Shown here: positions 34,783 to 43,321 of the stretch, one piece after another
How positions within the stretch are numbered: the first letter of the stretch is position 1
Layout: each line of letters opens with the position of its first letter
Source: Rhizobium jaguaris
GTDB lineage: Bacteria > Pseudomonadota > Alphaproteobacteria > Rhizobiales > Rhizobiaceae
Direction: 5' to 3'
NCBI RefSeq assembly: GCF_003627755.1
Contig: NZ_CP032695.1
Span: 2,356,001-2,420,000 of the forward strand
Length of the DNA: 64,000 nt
The notes under the pieces: model-generated
Database searches by the model: none
What the model was told of the DNA's origin: nothing
Seen by the model: only the letters and a program-made list of their open reading frames with translations
Made by a program: the position numbers and the translations under genes

Positions 34783-35604
34783 TCAGTTGATCTCGACGCC
34801 ACCGAGGCTGGCAACGGCCCGCCGTGTCATGACCGCGACGAGATGGGCGCGATATTCGGCCGAGGCGTGCATATCGCCCATCATATCGGCGGGATCCGGC
34901 AGGAGTCCTTTCAGGGCTTCCGGAGCGAGGTGAGCCGTCAACGCGTCCTCCGCTGCCGTCCAGCGGAATACGCCGGAATTGCCGGCGCCGGTGATGGCAA
35001 CCCGGACATGGCCATCGCGATGCTTGGCGACGAACGCTGCTGCCAGGGCATAACGCGAGGCGGGATTGCGGAACTTGGCGTAGCCGGCAATTTCCGGAAT
35101 CTTGAATTCCAGCCGGGTGAGAATCTCGCCCTCTTCCAGCGCCGTCGTATAGAGGCCGGCAAAATAGCCGTCGGAAACGATGGCGCGCCTGTCGGTGTGG
35201 ATGGTCGCATCGAGACCGAGCACGGCCGACGGATAGTCGGCAGCCGGATCGTTATTGGCAACCGACCCGCCGATCGTGCCGACATGGCGGACCTGGACAT
35301 CGGCGATCGAGCCGGCAAGACCGCTTAGCGCCGGAATGACCGCTGCGATCTCCTTCGAGGCCGCAACGGCCGCGTGCGTAGTCGCGGAGCCGACAATGAC
35401 GCGGTCGGCTTCGATGCGGACGCCGCAAAGCTCCGGTATCCGCCGCACATCGATCAGGTTGGCGGGTGCGGCAAGCCGCCCCTTCATGGCCGGGATCAGC
35501 GTGTGGCCGCCGGACAGATAGGCGGGCTCGTTGGCACCGGAAAAGGTCTCGACCGCCTCTGCAAGCGTCTTCGGCCGATGGTATTTGGTCTCGTACATAT
35601 ACAT
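34783..35604 (-). CDS. Molybdenum hydroxylase FAD subunit (CoxM-like)
   Basis: A 273-residue FAD-binding subunit. It has the PCMH-type FAD motifs YLSGGHTLIPAMK (residues 30-42) and VGTIGGSVANNDPAADYPS (about 107-125), plus the C-terminal CO_deh_flav_C domain. It passes electrons from the 2Fe-2S subunit to an acceptor. It is last in the operon large subunit, NMT1-like protein, CoxG, iron-sulfur subunit, FAD subunit. Spacing to the iron-sulfur gene is 23 bases. Confidence 0.92.
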   Translation of the reverse strand: MYMYETKYHRPKTLAEAVETFSGANEPAYLSGGHTLIPAMKGRLAAPANLIDVRRIPELCGVRIEADRVIVGSATTHAAVAASKEIAAVIPALSGLAGSIADVQVRHVGTIGGSVANNDPAADYPSAVLGLDATIHTDRRAIVSDGYFAGLYTTALEEGEILTRLEFKIPEIAGYAKFRNPASRYALAAAFVAKHRDGHVRVAITGAGNSGVFRWTAAEDALTAHLAPEALKGLLPDPADMMGDMHASAEYRAHLVAVMTRRAVASLGGVEIN

Positions 35605-35627
35605 GGCGTTGCCTCGGCTCCCCTGGC

Positions 35628-36119
35628 TTACTCGGCTGCGACGTGATGCTCGCCGCGGTATTTTTCCGCCGCCATCAGGACTGCCTCAACGATGTTGTGA
35701 TAGCCCGTGCAGCGGCAGAGATTGCCTTCGAGCTCGTGACGGATCGTCTGCTCGTCGAGCACGCCATCATGGCGACGGATCATGTCGACCGATGCCATGA
35801 TCATGCCCGGTGTGCAGAAGCCGCACTGCAAGCCGTGGCATTCATGGAAAGCAGTCTGGACATCGTGCAGCCGATCGCCTGTCGCAAGCCCCTCGATGGT
35901 CGTCACCGAGCTACCGTCGGCGGCGACTGCCAGGATGGTGCAGGATTTGACGGCGCGGCCGTCGAGTATGACGGTGCAGGCACCGCATTGCGTCGTGTCA
36001 CAGCCGACATGAGTGCCGGTCAGCCCCAGATGATCGCGCAGGAAATGGACCAGCAGTGTGCGATCCTCGATCTCCCTAGTCTGCGGCGTGTTGTTGATGG
36101 CAAGTGTGACGGTGGACAT
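35628..36119 (-). CDS. Molybdenum hydroxylase 2Fe-2S subunit (CoxS-like)
   Basis: A 163-residue subunit with two iron-sulfur clusters. The plant-type cluster ligands are in [16 protein letters not shown] (about residues 38-53) and the Cys that follows. The second cluster has CGFCTPGMI (about 99-107) and CRCTGYHNI (about 136-144). It links the molybdenum centre of the large subunit to the FAD subunit. Length and motifs are typical of CoxS, NdhS and KdhS. Confidence 0.95.
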   Translation of the reverse strand: MSTVTLAINNTPQTREIEDRTLLVHFLRDHLGLTGTHVGCDTTQCGACTVILDGRAVKSCTILAVAADGSSVTTIEGLATGDRLHDVQTAFHECHGLQCGFCTPGMIMASVDMIRRHDGVLDEQTIRHELEGNLCRCTGYHNIVEAVLMAAEKYRGEHHVAAE

Positions 36120-36136
36120 GGGTAACCTCGATTATT

Positions 36137-36781
36137 TCAATGGATAGCCACGGCGACGACGACGGCGGCGATCACGACGACGGCAAGCCCGATGAGCAAG
36201 AGCGTGGACTTGTTGGACGCGCTCGGCTGTGCAGTGGAGGACGGAGCGGCAGCAGCAGGCGCGGTAACTGCTGTCACGGGCTCCGGATTGCCATCGACGA
36301 TGACCGTTTCGTGTGCCGCCGACCTTTGTTCCGCGGCGGCAGGCGCCGAAGCACGGGCAGCGAGACTCGCGAAGAACTCGTCAGCCAGCTTCTTTGCAGT
36401 CGAGTCAATCAGGCGGGCGCCAAGCTGCGCCAGCTTGCCGCCGACCTGTGCCTTGGCTGTATAGGAGAGGATCGTTTCACACTCGGCCTCGGCAAGATGC
36501 ACATCCACGCCGCCTTTGGCGAAACCCGCCACGCCGCCCTTGCCCTCGCCCGAAATCGTGTAGCTCTCCGGCGCCTGGATATTGCTGAGCTTCACCGAAC
36601 CGTCGAAGGTTGCTTTGATGGGTCCGATTTTTGTGGTGACGCGTGCGGTAAAGCCGTCTTCGAGGCTGCCATCAAGGCTGTCACAGCCCGGAATGCAGTC
36701 CTTCAACACCTGCGGGTCGTTGATCATCGCCCAGACATCACTGCGTGACGCCTTGATGCGGTATTCACCCTTGAGGTTCAT
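36137..36781 (-). CDS. CoxG family protein with C-terminal membrane anchor
   Basis: A 214-residue protein of the CoxG/SRPBCC family. The N-terminal 150 residues carry SRSDVWAMINDPQVLKDCIP and FDGSVKLSNIQAPESYTI. These are followed by an Ala/Pro/Ser-rich linker and a single C-terminal helix LLLIGLAVVVIAAVVVAVAI. CoxG proteins anchor CO dehydrogenase-type enzymes to the membrane, and some CoxG relatives bind quinones. Here it probably recruits the hydroxylase to the inner membrane. The gene is 17 bases from the iron-sulfur gene. Confidence 0.9.
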   Translation of the reverse strand: MNLKGEYRIKASRSDVWAMINDPQVLKDCIPGCDSLDGSLEDGFTARVTTKIGPIKATFDGSVKLSNIQAPESYTISGEGKGGVAGFAKGGVDVHLAEAECETILSYTAKAQVGGKLAQLGARLIDSTAKKLADEFFASLAARASAPAAAEQRSAAHETVIVDGNPEPVTAVTAPAAAAPSSTAQPSASNKSTLLLIGLAVVVIAAVVVAVAIH

Positions 36782-36808
36782 GGATCCCCTCCTTCGCTAT
36801 CGTTCTTG

Positions 36809-37744
36809 TCATCGATTGCCGGTGGCGGCCTCGTAATAGGAAAGGTCCAGATATTTTGCCGCGTCGGTCAGCACCTTGCCGCCTTTGCCGAAACGCGAGC
36901 GCAGATCGAGGACACGCATCATGCCTTCGGGCAGGATCCTGGCGTCCGGCGTCAGGCCGGAGCGCGGCGACAGCAGGCTTGCCATGACCGACTGCAGGGC
37001 GGCCGGCTGGATCTCCGGCATCTTTGCCTGCAGGATCTGTTCGGCCTCGGCGCGGTTCTGCGGATCGAGCGTCCAGACAAGCCCCTTGAGATAAGCGCGA
37101 ATGAAGGCCTTCGCCGTTTCCGGATTGGCGCTCGCCCATGACCGCCGCGCTGCGACGGAACCACCCTGGTAGCTATCGAAGATTTCGGTCGAAAGACCAA
37201 GCACGTTGAAACCCGCTTTGCGCGCGATGCTGGTGAAGGGCTCGATGGTGAGCGTCGCGGCATGCTCGCCGCCCTTGACCGACTGCCAGCGCTGCGGCGT
37301 CGCACCTACGGGCACGAAGGTGGTGTCTTCCGGCTTGAGACCGGCGCGCGCAAACATCTCGTAGAGAACGAAGGCGAAGCCGGTGGAGAGCGCGTCGAGC
37401 GCGATCGTGCGGCCCTTGAGATCGGCATAGGTTTTGACATCAGGTGCTGCGACGATCGCAAGTTCCAACTGCGTTGCACCCATGATGACGACGTAGTCCG
37501 GATTGACGGCGGCACCGGCCGGCCCCTGGCCCTCGCCATAGGCGACGACATTGTCGAATGCGGTGAAGATGACGTCGAACTCGCCGGCAGCCGTGCGCTC
37601 CGCTTGCGCAACGGAGTTCGGCGTCAGCGTAAGCTCGATCGCAAGTCCCTCTTCGGCGAAGAAGCCTTTTTCGACAGCCGCGAAGGTCGGCAGGTTCGGA
37701 GCGCCGGGAAAGGCGATGATGCGGATGGTTTGAAGATCGGTCAT
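36809..37744 (-). CDS. NMT1/THI5-like binding protein without signal peptide
   Basis: A 311-residue SsuA/THI5-like fold: TIRIIAFPGAPNLPTFAAVE, GFFAEEGLAIELTLTPN, DVIFTAFDNVVAYGEG and YADLKGRTIALDALSTGFAF are the usual strands of periplasmic sulfonate/nitrate-binding proteins. There is no signal peptide. The ATG lies only 19 bases after the stop of the hydroxylase large subunit gene, leaving no room for one. It is embedded inside the hydroxylase operon. Either it acts in the cytoplasm (substrate presentation to the enzyme?) or it was recruited after losing export. A second, exported SBP of this type exists at 48.5 kb. Confidence 0.8.
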   Translation of the reverse strand: MTDLQTIRIIAFPGAPNLPTFAAVEKGFFAEEGLAIELTLTPNSVAQAERTAAGEFDVIFTAFDNVVAYGEGQGPAGAAVNPDYVVIMGATQLELAIVAAPDVKTYADLKGRTIALDALSTGFAFVLYEMFARAGLKPEDTTFVPVGATPQRWQSVKGGEHAATLTIEPFTSIARKAGFNVLGLSTEIFDSYQGGSVAARRSWASANPETAKAFIRAYLKGLVWTLDPQNRAEAEQILQAKMPEIQPAALQSVMASLLSPRSGLTPDARILPEGMMRVLDLRSRFGKGGKVLTDAAKYLDLSYYEAATGNR

Positions 37745-37763
37745 AATCGAAAATGCTCCTGAA

Positions 37764-40211
37764 TTACTCAGCGGCCGCCACTGCGTGATCCGCGCGGCTG
37801 GCTTGCTGGATCGCTGTCCAGACGGTGAAGGGTGTCAGCGGCATGGGAACCTGGGTGACACCATAATCCTTCAAGGCGTCGATGACCGCGTTGGTCACGG
37901 TCACCAGCGCCGGCGTAGTGCCGCCCTCGCCGCCGGCCTTGATGCCGAGCGGATTGGTCGGCGAGATCACTTCGGCAATCTCGCAGTTGAAAGACGGCAG
38001 ATTGTCGAAACGGGGCATGCCATAGTCCATCAGCGAGCCGGCCAGCGGCTGGCCGGTTGTCGGATCGATGGCGCAGAGCTCCCACATCGCCTGGCCCACA
38101 CCCTGCGCGATACCGCCATGGGTCTGGCCATGGACGATCAGCGGATTGATGCATCGGCCGACATCATCGATGGTGGAATAGGCTGATATCTGCACGTGAC
38201 CGGTTTCGGGATCGACCTCCACTTCGCAGATGGCGGCGCCATTCGGGAAAACCGGCGTATGCATCTCATTGTCGCGGCCGACGCGAAGCGGTCCGGCGGT
38301 CTCGCGCGTCTGACGGGCGAGGGCGAAGATGTCGATCGCCTCATTGGTACCGCTGACCTTGAAATAACCGCCCTCGAAATCGATCGATTCGACCGCCGTC
38401 TCGAACAGTTCCGCAGCGCGGCGACGGCCTTCGGCAAGCAGATCGGCAGACGCGATAGCCATGACCGTGCCGGCATGGCGCATCGAGCGGCCGGAATGCG
38501 AGCCGCCGCCGACGCTGACGATATCGGTATCACCGAAGACGATCCAAACTTTCTCAACCGGCACCTGGATCATGTCGGCGACCACCTGGGCGAAGCTCGT
38601 CTCATGGCCCTGCCCGCTCGGCTGTGTGCCGATGACGACTTCAACGGTGCCGTCGTTTTTGATCTCGATCTCGGCGCGTTCTTTCGGCGAGCCGATGGAG
38701 GATTCGACGTAATTGGCGAAACCGCGGCCGAGCAGCTTGCCGCGCCGCTTCGCTTCCGCACGCCGGGCCTCGAAGCCGTTCCAGTCGGATATCTCCATGG
38801 CGCGGTCCATGTTGTTTTCGTATTCGCCGCTGTCGTAGATCGAGCCGACGGCATTGGTATAAGGCATCGCCGACGGTGGGATCAGGTTCTTGCGGCGCAG
38901 TTCCAGCGGATCGAAACCGAGTTCGCGGGCGGCGATCTCTACCAGCCGCTCGATGGCATAAGTGACTTCCGGGCGGCCGGAGCTACGATAAGCCTGCGTG
39001 CACATGGTGTTGGTGAACACGGCGCGGGCGCGCAGCGCGGCATGCGGAATATCATAGCAACCGGTGATGAGGCCCGCCCCCTTACTCAGCGGCGAAAGCG
39101 ACACGCAGCGCATGCCGACATTGCTGAGATTGTCGGCGCGCATGGCCAGGAACCTGCCGTCCTTGGTCAAGGCCAGTTCGACCTTGGTCACGAGATCTCG
39201 GCCCTGGTAATCCGTCAGAAACGCTTCCGAACGCGTCGCGGTGAACTTGACGGGACGGCCGACCTTGCGCGAGCCCCAGAGCACGAGGCCGAATTCGACA
39301 TAGGCGCGATTGCGCGCGCCGAAATTGCCGCCGACATCGAAGGAAAGGACGCGCAGGTTTTTCGGCTCGATGCCCAATACTTTGGACAGTTCGCCCTTCT
39401 GCCGCACCGCGCCGCCGCTGCCGGCATACAGCGTATAGCGGCCGGTCTCGACGTCGAAATGGCCAAGCGAAGAGCGCGGCTCGATAGTAACAGCCGTGAC
39501 GCGGTCGATGTGGAAATCAGCACGGACGATGTGATCAGCCTTGGCGAAGGCGGCATCGGTCGCGTCCCAGTCACCGAACTTCGTCTCGATGAAGATATTG
39601 TCGGGCACCTCGTCCCAAACAGCTGGTGCGCCCGGTTCGGCTGCCGCCGCAGTGCCTGTGACATGCGGCAGTTCTTCATAGTCGACGGCGACCTTCTCGG
39701 CCGCGTCGATGGCCTGCGCCGCCGTCTCGGCGATCACCATGGCCACGGCCTCGCCGACATGGCGGGCCTTGTCGTTCGGCAGAAGATAATGTGGGCCGAT
39801 GAACGGCTTGCCGCCATCCGGCGCGGTGAGCTTCATATCGAACTTCGTCGAGGGAACGGGGCTATGCGGTAGCGGCGCAATCCCGTCGTCCAATACGTCC
39901 TGACCTGTCAGCACCGCCAGAACGCCCGGGCTTTCCAACGCTTCCGACGTATCGATGCCGAGAATGCGGGCGTGCGGGTAAGGCGAACGCACCATGGCCG
40001 CATAGGTCTGCCCGGGCAGGCTGAAATCATCCGAGAAGCGGCCTTTGCCGGTGATGAGGCGCCTATCCTCCTTGCGCGGGAGCGGCTTGCCGACATGGCG
40101 GAATAGCGCCTCCTGCACCAACTTCATCTCCGGGGTCACCGCGGGATAGCTGATTTTTTCCTGTGGGCTTTCGCGATCAGTCGACGCAGTTTGCTGGAGT
40201 AGGCTCGCCAT
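37764..40211 (-). CDS. Molybdenum hydroxylase large subunit (xanthine dehydrogenase/CoxL family)
   Basis: An 815-residue molybdopterin-cytosine-dinucleotide type subunit. After the N-terminal GKPLPRKEDRRLITGKGRFSDD come the GGNFGAR block (294-300), the active-site loop AYRSSGRPE (407-415) and the C-terminal GGEGGTTPAL with the catalytic Glu. The loop is not the AYRCSFR of true CO dehydrogenase and differs from the AYRGAGR of most form II proteins, so CO oxidation is unlikely. It should hydroxylate an aromatic, heterocyclic or carbonyl substrate. ATG 40211 with AGAGG upstream was chosen over a longer open frame that crosses the divergent gene. Confidence 0.9.
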   Translation of the reverse strand: MASLLQQTASTDRESPQEKISYPAVTPEMKLVQEALFRHVGKPLPRKEDRRLITGKGRFSDDFSLPGQTYAAMVRSPYPHARILGIDTSEALESPGVLAVLTGQDVLDDGIAPLPHSPVPSTKFDMKLTAPDGGKPFIGPHYLLPNDKARHVGEAVAMVIAETAAQAIDAAEKVAVDYEELPHVTGTAAAAEPGAPAVWDEVPDNIFIETKFGDWDATDAAFAKADHIVRADFHIDRVTAVTIEPRSSLGHFDVETGRYTLYAGSGGAVRQKGELSKVLGIEPKNLRVLSFDVGGNFGARNRAYVEFGLVLWGSRKVGRPVKFTATRSEAFLTDYQGRDLVTKVELALTKDGRFLAMRADNLSNVGMRCVSLSPLSKGAGLITGCYDIPHAALRARAVFTNTMCTQAYRSSGRPEVTYAIERLVEIAARELGFDPLELRRKNLIPPSAMPYTNAVGSIYDSGEYENNMDRAMEISDWNGFEARRAEAKRRGKLLGRGFANYVESSIGSPKERAEIEIKNDGTVEVVIGTQPSGQGHETSFAQVVADMIQVPVEKVWIVFGDTDIVSVGGGSHSGRSMRHAGTVMAIASADLLAEGRRRAAELFETAVESIDFEGGYFKVSGTNEAIDIFALARQTRETAGPLRVGRDNEMHTPVFPNGAAICEVEVDPETGHVQISAYSTIDDVGRCINPLIVHGQTHGGIAQGVGQAMWELCAIDPTTGQPLAGSLMDYGMPRFDNLPSFNCEIAEVISPTNPLGIKAGGEGGTTPALVTVTNAVIDALKDYGVTQVPMPLTPFTVWTAIQQASRADHAVAAAE

Positions 40212-40298
40212 AAAACCTCTTCGATCCCATTGACGCTGTACCTCGGGATGCTCCGGTCGGCTTCGACCTTCATCGCCATCGGCAAGCTGTTGCTCTTC

Positions 40299-40313
40299 GT
40301 CATAATGTATGAC
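40299..40313. promoter_or_regulatory. Candidate shared GntR-type operator (site 1)
   Basis: An inverted repeat GTCATA-ATG-TATGAC lies in the 252-base divergent region between the hydroxylase operon and ubiD. It contains the half-site TGTATGACA, which recurs at 53.96 kb; TGTATG also recurs at 49.56 kb. Position fits control of both divergent promoters. Confidence 0.5.
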
Positions 40314-40343
40314 AGTATGGCGGTGTAATGCAATCGAAAAGAC

Positions 40344-40394
40344 GAGCGTTTTCACGGGTGCTTCTCGATTGAGCCTTTTCGGGAGCGTTTTCAC
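40344..40394 (+). repeat. Direct repeat upstream of ubiD
   Basis: The 12-base word GAGCGTTTTCAC occurs twice, at 40344-40355 and 40383-40394, with starts 39 bases apart. A weaker copy (GAGCCTTTTC) lies between them. It sits 70-120 bases before the ubiD start, where activator sites are common. Confidence 0.4.
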
Positions 40395-40463
40395 AGACAG
40401 ATTTCTGCGGGAGGCGGCGGCCAATTCAGGCCGCGGCGACGCATTTTTGGGAGCGTAAATTCC

Positions 40464-41807
40464 ATGACGACAAAAGAGCAAAATGCTCCGTTGGATCTCC
40501 AGGAGCACATTGCACGGCTGGAAGCCCGCGGGCTCCTGACGAAAGTCCAGGTTCCGATCGACAAGGACAGCGAGTTGCATCCGCTTGCCCGCTGGCAATT
40601 TCAGGGCGGCCTTCCCGACGAGCAGCGGCGCGGCTTTCTTTTCACCGACGTTCACGGCGCCAATGGCGAAAAATACGACATCCCGGTCGCCGTCGGTGTT
40701 CTCGCAGCCTCGCCGGCGATCTATGCTGCCGGCCTCGGGGTCGAGGAAGACGAGATCGGCGATGTCTGGGTTCGCGCCATGGAAAACCCGATCGATCCGG
40801 TCATGGTTGACGACGCCCCTTGCCAGGAAGTCGTCATCACCGGCGACGCCTTGAAGACGGAGGGCGGTGGCCTTGGCAGCCTGCCGGTTCCGATCTCGAC
40901 ACCCGGCTTCGACAGTGCACCTTATTTCACCGCAACGCTTTGTGTTACCCGCGACCCCGACAACGGCATCCGCAACATGGGAACATATCGAGCGGCGCTG
41001 AAGGCGGAAGACCGCCTAGGTGTGCGTATGGCCAGCCGTCTCAGCGGCGCCGGCGGCTACCAGCACTGGCTGAAATACCAGAAGCGCGGCGAGCCCATGC
41101 CCTGCGCCATCGTCATCGGCTGTGCGCCGGCCGTTCTCTTCACCGGCCCACAAAAACTGCCGATCGATCAGGATGAGCTCGGCGTCGCCGGCGGCCTGAC
41201 CGGCAAGCCGATCCGCATCGTACGCTGCAAGACGATCGACCTCGAAGTTCCGGCCGACGCCGAGATCGTCATCGAAGGCCTGATCGACACCGAGCTCCTG
41301 GAGCCGGAAGGGCCATTCGGCGAAAGCCACGGCCATGTCGCGCTCGAGGACTTCAACATGTCGATGCAGGTGACGGCGATCACGCGCAAGCGTAAGCCCG
41401 TGCTGGTGTCGATCGTCAGCCAGGTAACCCCCAGCGAATCGAGCGTGCTGAAGCGCGTTGCCTATGAGCCCCTCTTCCTCAACCATTTGAAGAAGGTGCT
41501 GAACGTCAAAGGCATCAAGCGCGTCGTCATGCATGAGCCGCTGACCAATATCCGCAAGGTCATCTTCCTCGAATTCGACCGCAGGGCACCGCAATCGGAG
41601 ATCTGGCGAGGCCTTCAGGGCGCTGCCACGCTGCAGGCCCAGTGCGGCAAGATCGTCGTCGCGGTTTCAGACGACATTGATTCGCGCAATGCCGACGCCG
41701 TGTTCTGGTCGCTGGCTTATCGTGCCAACATGATCGACGACGTGCACATCACGCCCTACCGCTCCGGCGGCCATGGTGAAGGTTTTTCGATGCGGGCCGC
41801 GGTGTGA
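40464..41807 (+). CDS. ubiD: UbiD family decarboxylase, interrupted by an insertion element
   Basis: This is the 447-residue N-terminal four fifths of a UbiD (prenylated-FMN) decarboxylase. Visible family parts are LQEHIARLEARGLLTKV, ALKAEDRLGVRMASRLSGAGGYQHW (Arg and Lys region of the active site), the cofactor-site block LEPEGPFGESHGHVALED with its conserved Glu and GANARA-like metal region replaced downstream by the break. The stop codon at 41805-41807 belongs to the left end of the inserted element. The missing C-terminus (119 residues) is found intact at 44307-44667. Rejoined length would be about 566 residues. Activity of the truncated protein is doubtful. UbiX for its cofactor is encoded at 45.6 kb. 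Confidence 0.9.
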   Translation: MTTKEQNAPLDLQEHIARLEARGLLTKVQVPIDKDSELHPLARWQFQGGLPDEQRRGFLFTDVHGANGEKYDIPVAVGVLAASPAIYAAGLGVEEDEIGDVWVRAMENPIDPVMVDDAPCQEVVITGDALKTEGGGLGSLPVPISTPGFDSAPYFTATLCVTRDPDNGIRNMGTYRAALKAEDRLGVRMASRLSGAGGYQHWLKYQKRGEPMPCAIVIGCAPAVLFTGPQKLPIDQDELGVAGGLTGKPIRIVRCKTIDLEVPADAEIVIEGLIDTELLEPEGPFGESHGHVALEDFNMSMQVTAITRKRKPVLVSIVSQVTPSESSVLKRVAYEPLFLNHLKKVLNVKGIKRVVMHEPLTNIRKVIFLEFDRRAPQSEIWRGLQGAATLQAQCGKIVVAVSDDIDSRNADAVFWSLAYRANMIDDVHITPYRSGGHGEGFSMRAAV

Positions 41808-42117
41808 CGGTGGCGGCTGGGCGTGTGTCGGCCCGCGTTGAAAAACCTTCCAAGGAGGAGGCCTGCGGGGGCTGGGTGGAGCGCCTATGGGGAAAGCGTG
41901 CGGCTGCGGTTTTCTGAGGTGGCTATCGGTGGGAGCGTCGGGTGCAAGCGGGTTGCCCCGAAGGCTTGCAATGACGCGATCGGGGTTGGGGTGCTCCTCT
42001 TTCGTAGGCCTCGCATCGGCGGTTTTGCAGTGTGCGGCGTTGCCTGGCGCAAATCGGCGCCACCCCGGAATGCATCGCAGATCCGGGCCGGCCTTGGCTG
42101 ATGTGACAGGCGTTTCG

Positions 42118-43311
42118 TCATGCGGCGTCCTTTCGGGGTGGCGCACGGGATTTGGGTCGCTGGCCACGGCGGAATATCTCGACGATGCGCATCGGGCCGC
42201 CGCAATCTGGGCATGGCTGCCTCAGGGTGAGCGGGATGCTCTCGGCGCTTGGCGTGTCGTCCTGTGATGGCGCTTCCGTCCCGAGCAGTTTCCTTATCTT
42301 TGCGACATTGGCCTTGCGGCCTGCTCCGGCCAGCAGGCCGTAGTGGCGGATGCGGTGGAATCCGTCGGGCAGCACGTGGATTAGGAAGCGGCGGATGAAC
42401 TCGTCGGTGGCCAGCCGCATGACCTTGTGACGGTCACCGGTCTTGATGCGGTAGTCCTTCCAGCGGAAGGTGACCGCCTCGGCATTCGCGCTGATCAGGC
42501 GGCTGTTCGAGATCGCCACGCGGTGCGTGTAGCGGCTGAGATAGGCCAGCACGGCCTCGGGGCCGCCGAATGGGGGCTTGGTGTAGACGACCCAGTCGGA
42601 TTTGCGGAAGGGGGCAAGCCAGGCAGCGAAGGCATCCGCCTCTGCAAGCCGGGCTAGATCGCCGAAGAAGCAGAGCACCCCGGATTGACTGAGTGCCATC
42701 AGTCCTTCGAGAAACAGCCGCCGAAACAGACGAGACAGAACCTTTATGGGCAGAAGGAACCCCGGGCGACAGCCAATCCAGCGCGTGCCATCCGGCGACA
42801 GTCCACCGCCGGGCACGACGATGTGCACATGCGGGTGATGGGTCAGCGCCGACCCCCAGGTGTGCAGCACGCTGGTCATGCCGATGTTTGCGCCAAGGTG
42901 CCGGGGATCGGCGGCGATGGTGGTCAACGTCTCCGCCGATGCCCGGAATAGAAGATCATAGACCGTCTTCTTATTCCAATAGGCGATCTGCGCGATCTCG
43001 GCGGGGATGGTGAAGACAACATGGAAATACTCGACCGGCAGCAGGTCTTCGGCACGGGCGGCCATCCAGTCCCGCGCCGCGGGTCCCTGGCACTTCGGGC
43101 AGTGCCGATTCTTGCAGGAATTGTAGGCGATGTGATGGTGGCCGCATTTGGCACAGGCTGCCACATGCCCGCCGAGCGCCTCGGTTCGGCAGGCCTCGAT
43201 CGCCGCCATGACCTTGAGCTGGGTCAGGCTAACATGCCCGGCATTGGCCCGCCGCCACGCCGGGCCATAGGCACGGAAGATGTCGGCGATCTCCAGTTTT
43301 GGCCGGATCAC
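42118..43311 (-). CDS. tnpA: IS91 family transposase (HUH, rolling-circle type)
   Basis: A 397-residue transposase. The N-terminal zinc ribbon is CAKCGHHHIAYNSCKNRHC followed by PKCQ (about residues 53-75). The metal-binding HUH motif is HHPHVHIVVPGG near residue 160, and the nucleophile region is AYLSRYTHRVAIS near residue 260. Such enzymes nick one strand and transpose by a rolling-circle-like process. It follows the recombinase gene by 10 bases on the same strand, so both are probably expressed together. Confidence 0.95.
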   Translation of the reverse strand: MIRPKLEIADIFRAYGPAWRRANAGHVSLTQLKVMAAIEACRTEALGGHVAACAKCGHHHIAYNSCKNRHCPKCQGPAARDWMAARAEDLLPVEYFHVVFTIPAEIAQIAYWNKKTVYDLLFRASAETLTTIAADPRHLGANIGMTSVLHTWGSALTHHPHVHIVVPGGGLSPDGTRWIGCRPGFLLPIKVLSRLFRRLFLEGLMALSQSGVLCFFGDLARLAEADAFAAWLAPFRKSDWVVYTKPPFGGPEAVLAYLSRYTHRVAISNSRLISANAEAVTFRWKDYRIKTGDRHKVMRLATDEFIRRFLIHVLPDGFHRIRHYGLLAGAGRKANVAKIRKLLGTEAPSQDDTPSAESIPLTLRQPCPDCGGPMRIVEIFRRGQRPKSRAPPRKDAA

Positions 43312-43321
43312 CGGACGGGCG

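Noticed and set aside
38196..39872. A 558-residue open frame on the plus strand
   Set aside because: It is antisense to the clearly recognisable hydroxylase large subunit, a common shadow in GC-rich genes, with low-complexity composition and no family motifs.
37764..40211. Possible carbon monoxide dehydrogenase (coxL with coxS, coxM, coxG)
   Set aside because: The active-site loop is AYRSSGR and lacks the cysteine of the CO-oxidising AYRCSFR loop; the context is catabolic with UbiD/UbiX.
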